A DNA stretch of 10,795 bases from the NCBI GenBank assembly GCA_902826385.1, contig CADEEU010000094.1:1-10795 (forward strand). The letters run 5' to 3'. Each line of letters opens with the position of its first letter. Position 1 is the first letter of the stretch. Both the position numbers and the translations under genes were made by a program. The notes below the pieces were generated by a model that saw only the letters and a program-made list of their open reading frames with translations, made no database searches and had not been told where the DNA came from. Shown one piece after another: positions 1 to 6,705 of the stretch. This DNA is from an uncultured Acidobacteriota bacterium. Its GTDB lineage: Bacteria > Acidobacteriota > Blastocatellia > Pyrinomonadales > Pyrinomonadaceae.

Positions 1-534
1 ATTGGTTAAGGTCAAGGTTCCGAGGTTGTAAATTCCACCGCCATCGTTCGTTCCTGTAGCCGCGTTTGCATGTACCTGCACATTGTTCAGCGTCAAATTG
101 GCGGTGCTGCCGACAATAATTCCACCTCCATCGGCCGCCGAACTACCACCTGTTATCTTCATCCCGCTGATCAGAACCGTGCCCGACAAGACAGTGAAGA
201 TACGAAAATTGAGGACGGAAGATCGCTGGACGATGAGGTTCCTTGCGCCGGTACCGTTTATCGTCACAGAATCGATTATCCTAAGCTCGTCGCTCGTCAG
301 GGTGATCGTGCAGACGCCGCCGGAGCAGCCCGTGTCAATCGCCGGAATACTGAAATTTATCAAGTCGGAACCCGCTGCCAAGTTGGCATTGACGATAGCC
401 TGACGCAAACTGCCAGTGCCCGAATCTGCCGTATTGGTTACAGTAAACGTCGCGGCGTTAACGCCGGCCGCAGATAAGAACAACACAAAGGCAATTGCAC
501 ACAAAACTGCCCACAAGGGGCTGCATTTTTTCAT
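1..534 (-). CDS. Exported beta-helix (choice-of-anchor Q / CSLREA-like) protein, N-terminal part, truncated by window edge
   Basis: The reading frame opens at ATG 534-532 and stays open to base 1, giving 178 codons of a longer protein. It begins MKKCSPLWAVLCAIAFVLFL and continues to a likely signal-peptidase site near VNA-A, so it is predicted to be exported. The mature start (TFTVTNTADSGTGSLRQAI) matches the opening of secreted parallel beta-helix proteins, where a CSLREA-type motif follows a TVTNT strand; here the motif reads GSLRQA and lacks the usual leading Cys. Next come CTITLTSDEL and repeated short strands with G-G-G-I turns (DGGGIIVG, DGGGIYNLG), typical of right-handed beta-helices. 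A purine-rich AGGAAA lies about 12 bases before the ATG, inside a 12-bp palindrome (547-558). Family knowledge suggests a surface or secreted adhesin-like or polysaccharide-binding role, but the substrate is unknown. The C-terminal anchor lies outside the window. Confidence 0.8.
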   Translation of the reverse strand, partial: MKKCSPLWAVLCAIAFVLFLSAAGVNAATFTVTNTADSGTGSLRQAIVNANLAAGSDLINFSIPAIDTGCSGGVCTITLTSDELRIIDSVTINGTGARNLIVQRSSVLNFRIFTVLSGTVLISGMKITGGSSAADGGGIIVGSTANLTLNNVQVHANAATGTNDGGGIYNLGTLTLTN

Positions 535-614
535 TTTAGGGTTAATTTCCTATAGGAATATCGAGGCGGGACGGCAGCTGGATTCTACGTGCCTCAGAGG
601 AAGGACTTTAGCAT

Positions 615-655
615 GTTAACAAATTTGCCCAAATCCACAAACAACTTTGTTAAAC
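615..655. repeat. Imperfect AT-rich inverted repeat in the intergenic region
   Basis: The arms GTTAACAAATTTG (615-627) and CAACTTTGTTAAAC (642-655) pair over 13 positions with one mismatch and one single-base bulge, around a 14-base loop. The repeat lies between the stop of the TPR gene (761) and the start of the beta-helix gene (534), about 80 bp upstream of the latter. No T-run follows either arm, so it is not a standard terminator. An operator for a dimeric regulator or an RNA hairpin are both possible. Confidence 0.45.
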
Positions 656-703
656 ACCTGTATCGGAGCCGGAAACTGGGACAGAATATCGCAAGTACTA
701 AAG

Positions 704-724
704 AGGCTGCCTTTTGGACAGCCT
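704..724 (-). terminator. Weak terminator-like hairpin downstream of the TPR gene
   Basis: On the minus strand AGGCTG and CAGCCT form a 6-bp stem around a 9-base loop, followed by CTTT. It sits 37 bases past the stop codon of the minus-strand TPR gene. The T-run is short, so termination would be weak. I see no open frame of interest in the 535-760 gap. Confidence 0.3.
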
Positions 725-760
725 TCGATCCGGTTCACTACATAATTCCCGACAATGATT

Positions 761-2236
761 TTAGTGCTCCATGCGCGTTGGGGCTGCTTGTCGTGGGGAC
801 ATGGGCATGGGGAGCATTCCATCGGCGTGTTTGGTTAGGGCGAGGAAGTCGGCGTCCTGGCGGAGCGAGTCGAAGACGGCGTCGACGCGGGCTTCCATCA
901 TTTCTTTTTGACGGACGGCGTGGAAGCGTTCGTATTTATAGAAATGGCGTTCGAGCAGCTTGAGGGCCTTTTCGCGTTGGCCGGCCTGGGCGTAGATTGC
1001 GGCCAGGTTGTATGAAGCGGGAAGCAAGTCGATGTTCGCTTCGGCGACTTTCAATGCCTCTTCTTTTTTGCCGGAAGCCGCGAGAAATACGGCTGAAAAC
1101 ACGAGGTTGTACGGGTCCTTCGGGTCGAGGGCGAGAGCTTTTTCGGTGTATTCGCTGCCCTGTTTCAGGTCGTATTCGGAGTGCCAGTAAACGGCCAGAT
1201 TGCGGTATGCAAGCGCGAGCGGATATTCATCGACCGACTGTTCCATCAATCCGAGGCCTTTTTTGAACTCGCCTTCGTGAATCGTGATCTTGCCGAGGCC
1301 GTGCAGGGCGACGGCACGCGAAAGCGGGTCGGACGGCATATCGAGGATCTGGTTGAACTCGTTCTTGGCCTTGACCCAGTCGCCCGTGTGATGACGGTTG
1401 AGTTCGGCCAGATAACGCAGCGGCGTCGGGTCGGCCGGGTCCATTTGGTGTGCCTGGCGGTAGAGTTTTTCGGCTGCCAGATAGCGTTCGCCGTATTCGG
1501 CCACGAGCCCGCGTTTCATTACCTGCTGGATCGCGACATTGACCTTCGGATCGAAATTCGGCGTCGGAGCAACGTCGCCGACATTCTGTTCGCCGAGCTT
1601 TTTCAATTCCGATACGGCCGACTTTGCCTTTTTCGGGAACATGCATTTCTCGGCGGCGACCTCTTTATAAAGGCCGATCGCGGCTGCATTATCGCCCGCG
1701 GAAGCCTTTGCTTTTCCGTCCTTGAGCTTTGTCTCAATGGCCGTTTCGCGTTCTTTTATCTCGGCTCCGACCAGCTTTTCGACATCCGAAACTTTCAGCT
1801 TTCCAGCCGTGTTATCCAGCTTTTTGACCGGCGTTCCATCCGGTTTGGCAAGCACCGCAACGGGTAATTTCGAACCGCCGACGAGCTCCACGGCATGTGG
1901 AACGCTGCCGTCAGCCAACTGCATCGAGATGCACTGGCTGGCGTACAACGAAAGCGAACGTGATTCGCGCAGGCTTGACCGTTGAATTTCTTCACGCGAA
2001 GCGGGAAACCAGTAAAGGATCAAGCCTTCGGTAACCGGTTTGTCCTTTGCGGTCAATGCCTTCCACGGCACGTGATAGACCACCGGATTCGCCGTCGAAC
2101 CGCCGCCCGATCCGCCGCTGCCCGAAGTTCCGCCTCCGCCTCCGCCGCCTCCGCCTCCGCAGGTGGCCCAAACCGGCGAATAAACAAACACCAAAATAAC
2201 AAGAAATGCCAAACCGCGGCCGAATATGGTTTTCAT
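761..2236 (-). CDS. Secreted Gly-rich, thioredoxin-like/TPR protein of unknown function
   Basis: 491 residues starting at ATG 2236, with a strong Shine-Dalgarno (GGAGG, 2241-2245) four bases upstream. Residues 1-24 form a signal peptide (basic start, hydrophobic FLVILVFVY core, cut near VWA). A run of ten glycines (27-36) and a Gly/Ser/Thr stretch to residue 48 follow as a flexible linker. Residues 52-142 resemble a thioredoxin fold: a core strand GLILYWFPAS sits where WCxxC would be, and KLPVAVLAKPDG resembles the cis-Pro strand and beta-turn. The catalytic cysteines are absent, so a redox role is unlikely; this domain call is tentative. Residues 165-215 are helical. TPR units run from about 245 to 430, with consensus A-x-x-x-Y/F-x-x-A-x-x-x-D-P spacing (AEKLYRQAHQMDPADP; EYTEKALALDPKDP). 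The end (LAAIYAQAG...VFDSLRQDADFLAL) matches a TPR end-of-group cap. A role as a periplasmic or surface scaffold is inferred; the partner is unknown. Confidence 0.85.
   Translation of the reverse strand: MKTIFGRGLAFLVILVFVYSPVWATCGGGGGGGGGGTSGSGGSGGGSTANPVVYHVPWKALTAKDKPVTEGLILYWFPASREEIQRSSLRESRSLSLYASQCISMQLADGSVPHAVELVGGSKLPVAVLAKPDGTPVKKLDNTAGKLKVSDVEKLVGAEIKERETAIETKLKDGKAKASAGDNAAAIGLYKEVAAEKCMFPKKAKSAVSELKKLGEQNVGDVAPTPNFDPKVNVAIQQVMKRGLVAEYGERYLAAEKLYRQAHQMDPADPTPLRYLAELNRHHTGDWVKAKNEFNQILDMPSDPLSRAVALHGLGKITIHEGEFKKGLGLMEQSVDEYPLALAYRNLAVYWHSEYDLKQGSEYTEKALALDPKDPYNLVFSAVFLAASGKKEEALKVAEANIDLLPASYNLAAIYAQAGQREKALKLLERHFYKYERFHAVRQKEMMEARVDAVFDSLRQDADFLALTKHADGMLPMPMSPRQAAPTRMEH
2093..2160 (-). 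repeat. Triplet-repeat tract encoding polyglycine/Gly-Ser linker
   Basis: The plus strand reads repeated cct/ccg triplets, encoding ten consecutive glycines and then a Thr/Ser/Gly-rich stretch just after the signal peptide. Slippage by whole triplets would change linker length without breaking the frame. Confidence 0.7.
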
Positions 2237-2326
2237 AACGCCTCCAAAAGAATAAATCGCGGTGAGGGATTTTTAATGCCGAAAAGTTTGTGATGCTCGT
2301 TCAGCAAAGTCAGTTGTCGCAGCGTG

Positions 2327-2374
2327 AAAAAAACTCCCCTTACGCCATCTAATATCTCGTGGTTCTGGGGAGTT
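2327..2374 (-). terminator. Rho-independent terminator of the EF-G-like gene
   Basis: On the minus strand AACTCCCC (2374-2367) pairs perfectly with GGGGAGTT (2339-2332), an 8-bp stem. It is followed at once by further T residues, seven T in all at 2333-2327. The loop is long (27 bases), but the stem is GC-rich and the T-run is clear. It starts 27 bases past the EF-G-like stop codon and isolates that gene from the downstream TPR gene, which therefore needs its own promoter in 2246-2330. I could not identify a convincing one. Confidence 0.75.
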
Positions 2375-2400
2375 GAGTATCAAATAATCCTCGTCGAGGC

Positions 2401-4506
2401 TTACTCGTCGTCGTCGTGAGCCCGAACCCGGCCCGCAGCGACGGCTTCCTGAATTACCTTGTCCGCCAAATTGTGCGGCAGCGGATCGTAGTGCGAAAAC
2501 TGCATGTGATACGAGCCGCGAGCCTGCGTGACACTGTTGAGCTTGGATTGGTAGTCCAGCATCTCCGACAGCGGAACTTTAGCTTTGATCACCTGCTGCT
2601 TTCCGCGTACCTCCATCCCGCCGACGCGACCGCGTCGGGAGTTCAGGTCGCCCAGCAAATCGCCACTAACTTCCTGAGGCGTAAAGACTTCCACGTCCAT
2701 GATCGGTTCAAGAAGGGTCGGTTTCGTTTTTTCCATAGCGGCGCGGAATGCCTTGCGGCCAGCGGCTTTGAAAGAATGCTCGTCGGAATCGACCGTGTGA
2801 TAGCTGCCGTCGATCAACGTCACCTTGAAATCGACCAGCGGGTATCCGGCCACCGCTCCGCCCTGGGCTGCTTCGATAATTCCTTTTTCTATTGCCGGCC
2901 GGAAATTCTGCGGTACGGAACCGCCAAAGATCTTGTCGACCCACTCGAATCCGCTGCCGCGTTCCAGCGGCTCGAAGATAACCTTACAGTCACCAAACTG
3001 GCCTCGGCCGCCTGATTGTTTTTTATGACGGCCCTGCACCTCGGCCGAGGTGGTGATCGTTTCTTTGTACGGAACTTTTGGTGGATGCAGAGCGACTTCG
3101 ACGTGATAGCGATCGGCGAGTTTTTTTACAACGGTTTCGATGTGAAGCTGGCCCGAGCCGGAGAGAATAAATTCTTTCGTCTGAGCATCGCGGTCAAAGT
3201 GAAGCGACGGGTCCTCTTCCAAAATTCTGTGCAAAGCACCCGAAATTTTGTCCTCGTCGGCCCGCGACTTTGGCTCGATCGCAAAAGCGATAGCGGCCTC
3301 CGGATATTCGACTTTTGGATAAACGATTGGTTTCACTTTGTCCGAAAGTGTGTCTCCGGTCTGTGTGTCTTTTAACTTTACTACGGCGATGATATCGCCC
3401 GTCTGAGCTTCATTTACCTTGTCCAGAGTTTTTCCGCTGATAACGTGAAGCGCACCGAGCCGCTCTGCGGTATCGCGGCTTGAATTAAATACAGTTGCGT
3501 CGGACGCGACCTTGCCGCTGACTATCTTCATTACGTTGATACGGCCGGCAAACGGGTCGGCAATCGTGCGAAAGACGTAAGCTGAAAAGGGCTCGTCGTT
3601 AGAATATTTTCTGGTCACGCGGTCGCCGGCCATGTCGGCATCGGCGAAGCCGTATTCGGATTCATGCGTCGCCGGGTTCGGAGCGAATTCGACGATGTGA
3701 TCGAGCAGGATCTGAAGTCCGACCAGCGTTGTCGAAGAGACGGCGTAAACCGGACAAAGTTTACTTTTAGCAATCGCTTTAGCGAGGTTTGGATAAATAT
3801 CTTCTTCCGGCAGCGTGCCGTCCTCAAAGTACTTTTCCATCAATACGTCGTCGGACTCGGCAACGATTTCGATCAGTCGTTCGCGGGTGCGTTCGAACAC
3901 GTCGCGGCCCATTTCCGGCAAAGGAATCTCCTTTGCTTTGCCGTGTTCATCGAACTCGTAGGCTTTTTGGTGGACCACATCGACTACGCCTTTGAAATCT
4001 CCTTCGGCTCCTATGGGAAGCGTAAACGGGACGATCGACCGGGCAAAACTTGACGTGGCTGTTTCCAGCGCGTGGCCGAAATCGGCGTGCTCCTTGTCGA
4101 TCTTGTTGACGACCATGAACCGCGGCAGCAGAAATTCGTTCGCATACTGCCAGGTTTTTTCCGTCTGCACCTCGATACCGTGGACGCCGTCAACGATCAC
4201 CAGGGCACAATCCGCGACGCGTAACGCCGGCCGGGCGTGCGAAACGAACGCTGCATAGCCGGGCGTGTCGATGAAGTTGATCTTGGTTTCTTTGTATTCG
4301 AGGTGGGCGAAGTTGTTGTTTAGTGAGATCTTTCTTTCTATCGAATCTTCTTCGTAGTCGGTGACCGTGGTCCCCTCGTCTACCTTTCCCCAGCGGTGTG
4401 AAGTTCCGGACACGTGCAACAGCGAGCTTACCAATTGCGTTTTACCCGCGTCGCCGTGTCCAATTACAGCCAGATTCCTGATGTTCTCAGTAGTAAAAGC
4501 TTTCAT
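2401..4506 (-). CDS. EF-G-like translational GTPase (EF-G2/FusA2-type paralogue)
   Basis: 701 residues, full length for the EF-G family (about 690-710). Five-domain order is visible. The G domain has P-loop GHGDAGKT (16-23), switch II DTPGY (80-84), NKID (134-137) and SST (257-259) for guanine recognition. Domain II starts near 305 and domain III near 400. Domain IV carries QSGGRGQ (497-503) and the tip SYHTVDS (568-574). Domain V has LEPIMDVEVFTPQEV and LNSRRGRVGGME (about 598-631). Compared with canonical EF-G, switch I is divergent (ERKIS instead of ERGIT), the P-loop has GHGD rather than AHID, and the switch II His is Tyr. Those changes are typical of the 'EF-G-like' class, so this is probably not the housekeeping translocase. 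Known homologues vary in ribosome-dependent GTPase activity, so the role is unclear: ribosome recycling, stress translation or an accessory function. No ribosomal protein genes lie nearby. An AGGAG lies 12 bases before the ATG. The tail is acidic (AHDDDE). Confidence 0.93.
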   Translation of the reverse strand: MKAFTTENIRNLAVIGHGDAGKTQLVSSLLHVSGTSHRWGKVDEGTTVTDYEEDSIERKISLNNNFAHLEYKETKINFIDTPGYAAFVSHARPALRVADCALVIVDGVHGIEVQTEKTWQYANEFLLPRFMVVNKIDKEHADFGHALETATSSFARSIVPFTLPIGAEGDFKGVVDVVHQKAYEFDEHGKAKEIPLPEMGRDVFERTRERLIEIVAESDDVLMEKYFEDGTLPEEDIYPNLAKAIAKSKLCPVYAVSSTTLVGLQILLDHIVEFAPNPATHESEYGFADADMAGDRVTRKYSNDEPFSAYVFRTIADPFAGRINVMKIVSGKVASDATVFNSSRDTAERLGALHVISGKTLDKVNEAQTGDIIAVVKLKDTQTGDTLSDKVKPIVYPKVEYPEAAIAFAIEPKSRADEDKISGALHRILEEDPSLHFDRDAQTKEFILSGSGQLHIETVVKKLADRYHVEVALHPPKVPYKETITTSAEVQGRHKKQSGGRGQFGDCKVIFEPLERGSGFEWVDKIFGGSVPQNFRPAIEKGIIEAAQGGAVAGYPLVDFKVTLIDGSYHTVDSDEHSFKAAGRKAFRAAMEKTKPTLLEPIMDVEVFTPQEVSGDLLGDLNSRRGRVGGMEVRGKQQVIKAKVPLSEMLDYQSKLNSVTQARGSYHMQFSHYDPLPHNLADKVIQEAVAAGRVRAHDDDE

Positions 4507-4532
4507 GTTCGGCTAGATCTCCTGATGTAAAG

Positions 4533-4604
4533 TCTCAAGTCCCAGGTCTCAAGTCCAGGGTTAAAAAGGCGTCCACGCAGGACTTGTTAATACGACCTGG
4601 CTTG
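4533..4604 (-). repeat. Tandem 14-bp repeat with inverted counterpart (possible structured mRNA leader)
   Basis: TCTCAAGTCCCAGG (4533-4546) is followed directly by the near-copy TCTCAAGTCCAGGG (4547-4560). Downstream, GGACTTG (4580-4586), ACCTGG (4595-4600) and CTTG (4601-4604) can pair with CAAGTCC (4550-4556), CCAGGT (4542-4547) and CAAG (4536-4539). That makes 17 interrupted base pairs. Because CAAGTCC occurs twice (4536-4542 and 4550-4556), two exclusive pairings of GGACTTG exist. If the promoter at 4631-4659 is real, all of this lies in the 5' leader of the EF-G-like mRNA. It matches no riboswitch I recognise. Confidence 0.5.
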
Positions 4605-4630
4605 GGATTAAAGGTTGTTGGTAAGAATGT

Positions 4631-4659
4631 AATTTACCCGACGTTAACGACAATGGCAA
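4631..4659 (-). promoter_or_regulatory. Candidate sigma-70-type promoter for the EF-G-like gene
   Basis: On the minus strand TTGCCA (-35, 5 of 6 consensus, 4659-4654) is followed after exactly 17 bases by TAAATT (-10, 4 of 6, 4636-4631). Transcription would start near 4624, leaving a leader of about 118 bases. The spacer holds the 8-bp palindrome CGTTAACG. Confidence 0.45.
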
Positions 4660-4688
4660 GATAGGGCGCCCCGGTAGGAAGTTATCTG

Positions 4689-4717
4689 CTGAAAAGCTTG
4701 ACTTTGTGAGTTACAAT
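4689..4717 (+). promoter_or_regulatory. Weak candidate promoter for the TPR-murB unit
   Basis: CTGAAA (4 of 6 to -35) lies 17 bases before TACAAT (5 of 6 to -10, 4712-4717). The leader would be about 127 bases. Another AT-rich box, TATATT at 4786-4791, is closer to the gene but has no recognisable -35, so the true start is uncertain. Confidence 0.25.
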
Positions 4718-4850
4718 AATCTTTGCTCTCGCCCGAATTCTTGTGCATTCCGACGCGGCAAAATCCTCAGAGGGCAAACGTCTAATATATTGTTGTGCAT
4801 CGTACGGACCAGTGCGTTTTGCGCGTTCAGTTCACCATTGAGAGGAAAGA

Positions 4851-6695
4851 ATGAAGAAGACAACCGGATCGGTAAAGGTTTGTTTGGCAGCGGTCGTGCT
4901 CGTGACCCTTCTGATCGGAACTATCCCGGCTAGGGGACAGGAATTGGTTTCGGTCAGCGACATCACCGGCGGATCAAGCGTATTCGTTTTTCGAACCGGC
5001 TCTAAGGCCGCGCCGAGAAGGAATGCAGTTCGGACTCGAACTGCCCGTACGAAGACGCAACGCGTCGAAACCGCTCGCAAATTTACCAAGCAGTACGTTG
5101 CCCTGTCTAAAGTCGCTCCGCGAAGAACCCGAACTGCGGCGGTTAAACCAGACGATCCCAGATTGCCAAAGGTCAAGACAATGCCTGCGGCCGAGGCAGC
5201 CAAGCTTTTTGCGGGTGTAGGTGAATATTTCATGGATCGCGACGACTTCAATCAGGCCATCGATTACTTTAGAGAAGCGGTCCAGCTCGATAAAACCTAT
5301 GGGGTCGCGCGCAACGGTTTAAGCGAAGCTCTGGCTCTGAAAGGCAACGAAGAATTGGTGCGCGATGCGCGAGCCGCCGCCCGCCGGTTTTTTGAAGAAG
5401 CGCTGACCTACAACGCTAATAATGCACCTGCGTACTTCGGACTCGGTGAGGTATTTGCCGCGGAAGAAAAGGACACCGAAGCCCGGGCGAGCTATGAAAA
5501 AGCGCTTACCAACGACAAAGAGCTCACCGAAATTTATGTTCCGCTAGGAATTCTCTACTATCAGGCCGGCGAGATTGCAAAGGCGGATGATCTGCTTAGT
5601 AAAGCGTTGGCGATATCGCCGAACGACCCCGAAACTCAGTATTTCCTCGGTCTTGTTCGCTCGTCGCAGACGCGTCTGACCGAAGCCCTGGTGGCTTTCA
5701 ACAAAGCAAAAACCGGCGACCCGGCTTATGCCGAGGCGTTCTATCAGGCGGGTGAAACGAACTTACGTTTGAACAAGCCGAAGGACGCAGCGGCCGATTA
5801 CAAAAAAGCGACCGAACTAAAACCCGCTTATTTCGAAGCCTGGATGGGACTTGGTGGAGCCAACTATGAGGCCAATGATTGGGCGGAAGCCGTGACGGCT
5901 TACAAAGAAGCCGTAAGGCTGAAGAATAACAACGCGGAGGCTTATGAAAATCTTGCCGATGCTTACCGGCAAATTCCCGATTACGTACAGGCTGAGGCGA
6001 ACTATAAGCTCGCCGCGTTGTTTGTAGAACGCTCACCGGACTTCAGCAACGAACAGGCCGCCGACATTTACAGCAAGAGCGCTTTTATGGTCGCCAAGCA
6101 ATGCGAGATAAACATCGCGCGTGGGTCAAGGTGCCGTTGGGGCGATGCGATCACGTATCTTGACAAGGCATCGTCCTTCAGCCAGACGGGCGTTGACAAT
6201 ACTAATCTCGGCTGGGCCTACTACAACGCGGCTCGCGAAGATCTCAGTTTCCGTAACGATGCGGCTGCGAGGCCTAAACTAGAAAAGGCAAAGGCCGCGC
6301 TTCTCAAGGCTTCCGCTGGAAACAATAAGGTTTCGGGAGGAGCTCTCCTTAATCTTGGAAGGGTTCTTGCGGATATGGGCGATTATCCAGGTGCGATCGA
6401 TGCGTTCAAGAAAGCGATTCAGAAAGAACAGGACTGGGCATTTGCGTTGAACGAGCTTGGATCGGTTTATCGTAAACAGAATAACTTTAAGGAAGCTGCC
6501 GCTCACTTCAAGAAAGCCGCCGGCAAGGAAGAAAAGAATCCGGTCATTCAATACAACCTCGGCGAAGCGGAGTTGAAAAACGGTAACATCGACGAAGCCA
6601 AGAAAGCTTATGAACGGTTGAAGAAACTCGGCCGAACCGGGAACGAGTTCGCGGCCCGGCTTGTCCAACTTAGCGGAGGCAAGATAAAAGGCTAG
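4851..6695 (+). CDS. Secreted TPR-repeat protein with N-terminal GSSVFVFR motif (paralogue A)
   Basis: 614 residues from ATG 4851, with AGAGGAAAG immediately upstream. Residues 1-29 are a signal peptide (KK..., core VCLAAVVLVTLLIGTI, cut near ARG-Q). The predicted mature N-terminus is followed at residues 37-48 by DITGGSSVFVFR. Residues 48-99 then form a highly basic linker (17 Lys/Arg, one Glu). From about 115 to 597 the protein is a TPR solenoid of roughly ten to twelve units, with clear 34-residue spacing (AYFGLGEVFAAEEKDTEARA, EAWMGLGGANYEANDWAEAV, QYNLGEAELKNGNIDEAKKA). Two cysteines outside the signal peptide, 418 and 428, flank a basic ten-residue loop and could form a disulfide. It is collinear with the protein at 7912-9729, sharing GLSEAL, YEKAL and LGWAYYNAA/IGWAYYNAA landmarks, so the two are paralogues. 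It lies 10 bp before murB and is probably cotranscribed with it. The TPRs imply protein-protein scaffolding in the periplasm or outer membrane; the partner is unknown. Confidence 0.88.
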   Translation: MKKTTGSVKVCLAAVVLVTLLIGTIPARGQELVSVSDITGGSSVFVFRTGSKAAPRRNAVRTRTARTKTQRVETARKFTKQYVALSKVAPRRTRTAAVKPDDPRLPKVKTMPAAEAAKLFAGVGEYFMDRDDFNQAIDYFREAVQLDKTYGVARNGLSEALALKGNEELVRDARAAARRFFEEALTYNANNAPAYFGLGEVFAAEEKDTEARASYEKALTNDKELTEIYVPLGILYYQAGEIAKADDLLSKALAISPNDPETQYFLGLVRSSQTRLTEALVAFNKAKTGDPAYAEAFYQAGETNLRLNKPKDAAADYKKATELKPAYFEAWMGLGGANYEANDWAEAVTAYKEAVRLKNNNAEAYENLADAYRQIPDYVQAEANYKLAALFVERSPDFSNEQAADIYSKSAFMVAKQCEINIARGSRCRWGDAITYLDKASSFSQTGVDNTNLGWAYYNAAREDLSFRNDAAARPKLEKAKAALLKASAGNNKVSGGALLNLGRVLADMGDYPGAIDAFKKAIQKEQDWAFALNELGSVYRKQNNFKEAAAHFKKAAGKEEKNPVIQYNLGEAELKNGNIDEAKKAYERLKKLGRTGNEFAARLVQLSGGKIKG

Positions 6696-6705
6696 AATTC
6701 GACCG

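Larger units (their letters stand above)
4507..4850. other. 344-bp divergent intergenic region
   Basis: This region separates the minus-strand EF-G-like gene from the plus-strand TPR-murB genes, so it must hold promoters for both. I see no convincing open frame or known RNA in it. It contains a tandem 14-bp repeat with an inverted partner near 4533-4604, a plausible minus promoter at 4631-4659 with the palindrome CGTTAACG in its spacer, the palindrome GGGCGCCC at 4664-4671, a weak plus promoter at 4689-4717, and two copies of TTGTGCAT 52 bp apart (4741-4748, 4793-4800). The plus gene has the Shine-Dalgarno AGAGGAAAG just before 4851. Confidence 0.7.

Noticed and set aside
1181..1867. 228-residue open frame on the plus strand
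   Set aside because: It lies antisense within the TPR gene (761-2236), which has a signal peptide, a strong ribosome site and TPR consensus; the plus frame shows no recognisable domain.
2093..2160. Triplet repeat as CRISPR or phase-variation switch
   Set aside because: There are no spacers, and length changes in triplet units would stay in frame, so on/off switching is not expected.
2153..2236. Lipoprotein signal with Cys26 as lipidation site
   Set aside because: The residues before the Cys are V-W-A-T, which does not fit the lipobox (L-[AS]-[GA]-C); cleavage by signal peptidase I is more likely.
2401..4506. Tetracycline-resistance ribosomal protection protein (Tet(M) type)
   Set aside because: The switch II DTPGY, divergent P-loop and overall motifs fit the EF-G-like class better than Tet(M), which keeps DTPGH.
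4698..4722. TTGACT ... TAATCT as promoter for the plus-strand TPR gene
   Set aside because: The boxes look good individually, but the spacer is only 13 bases, too short for sigma-70 promoters.
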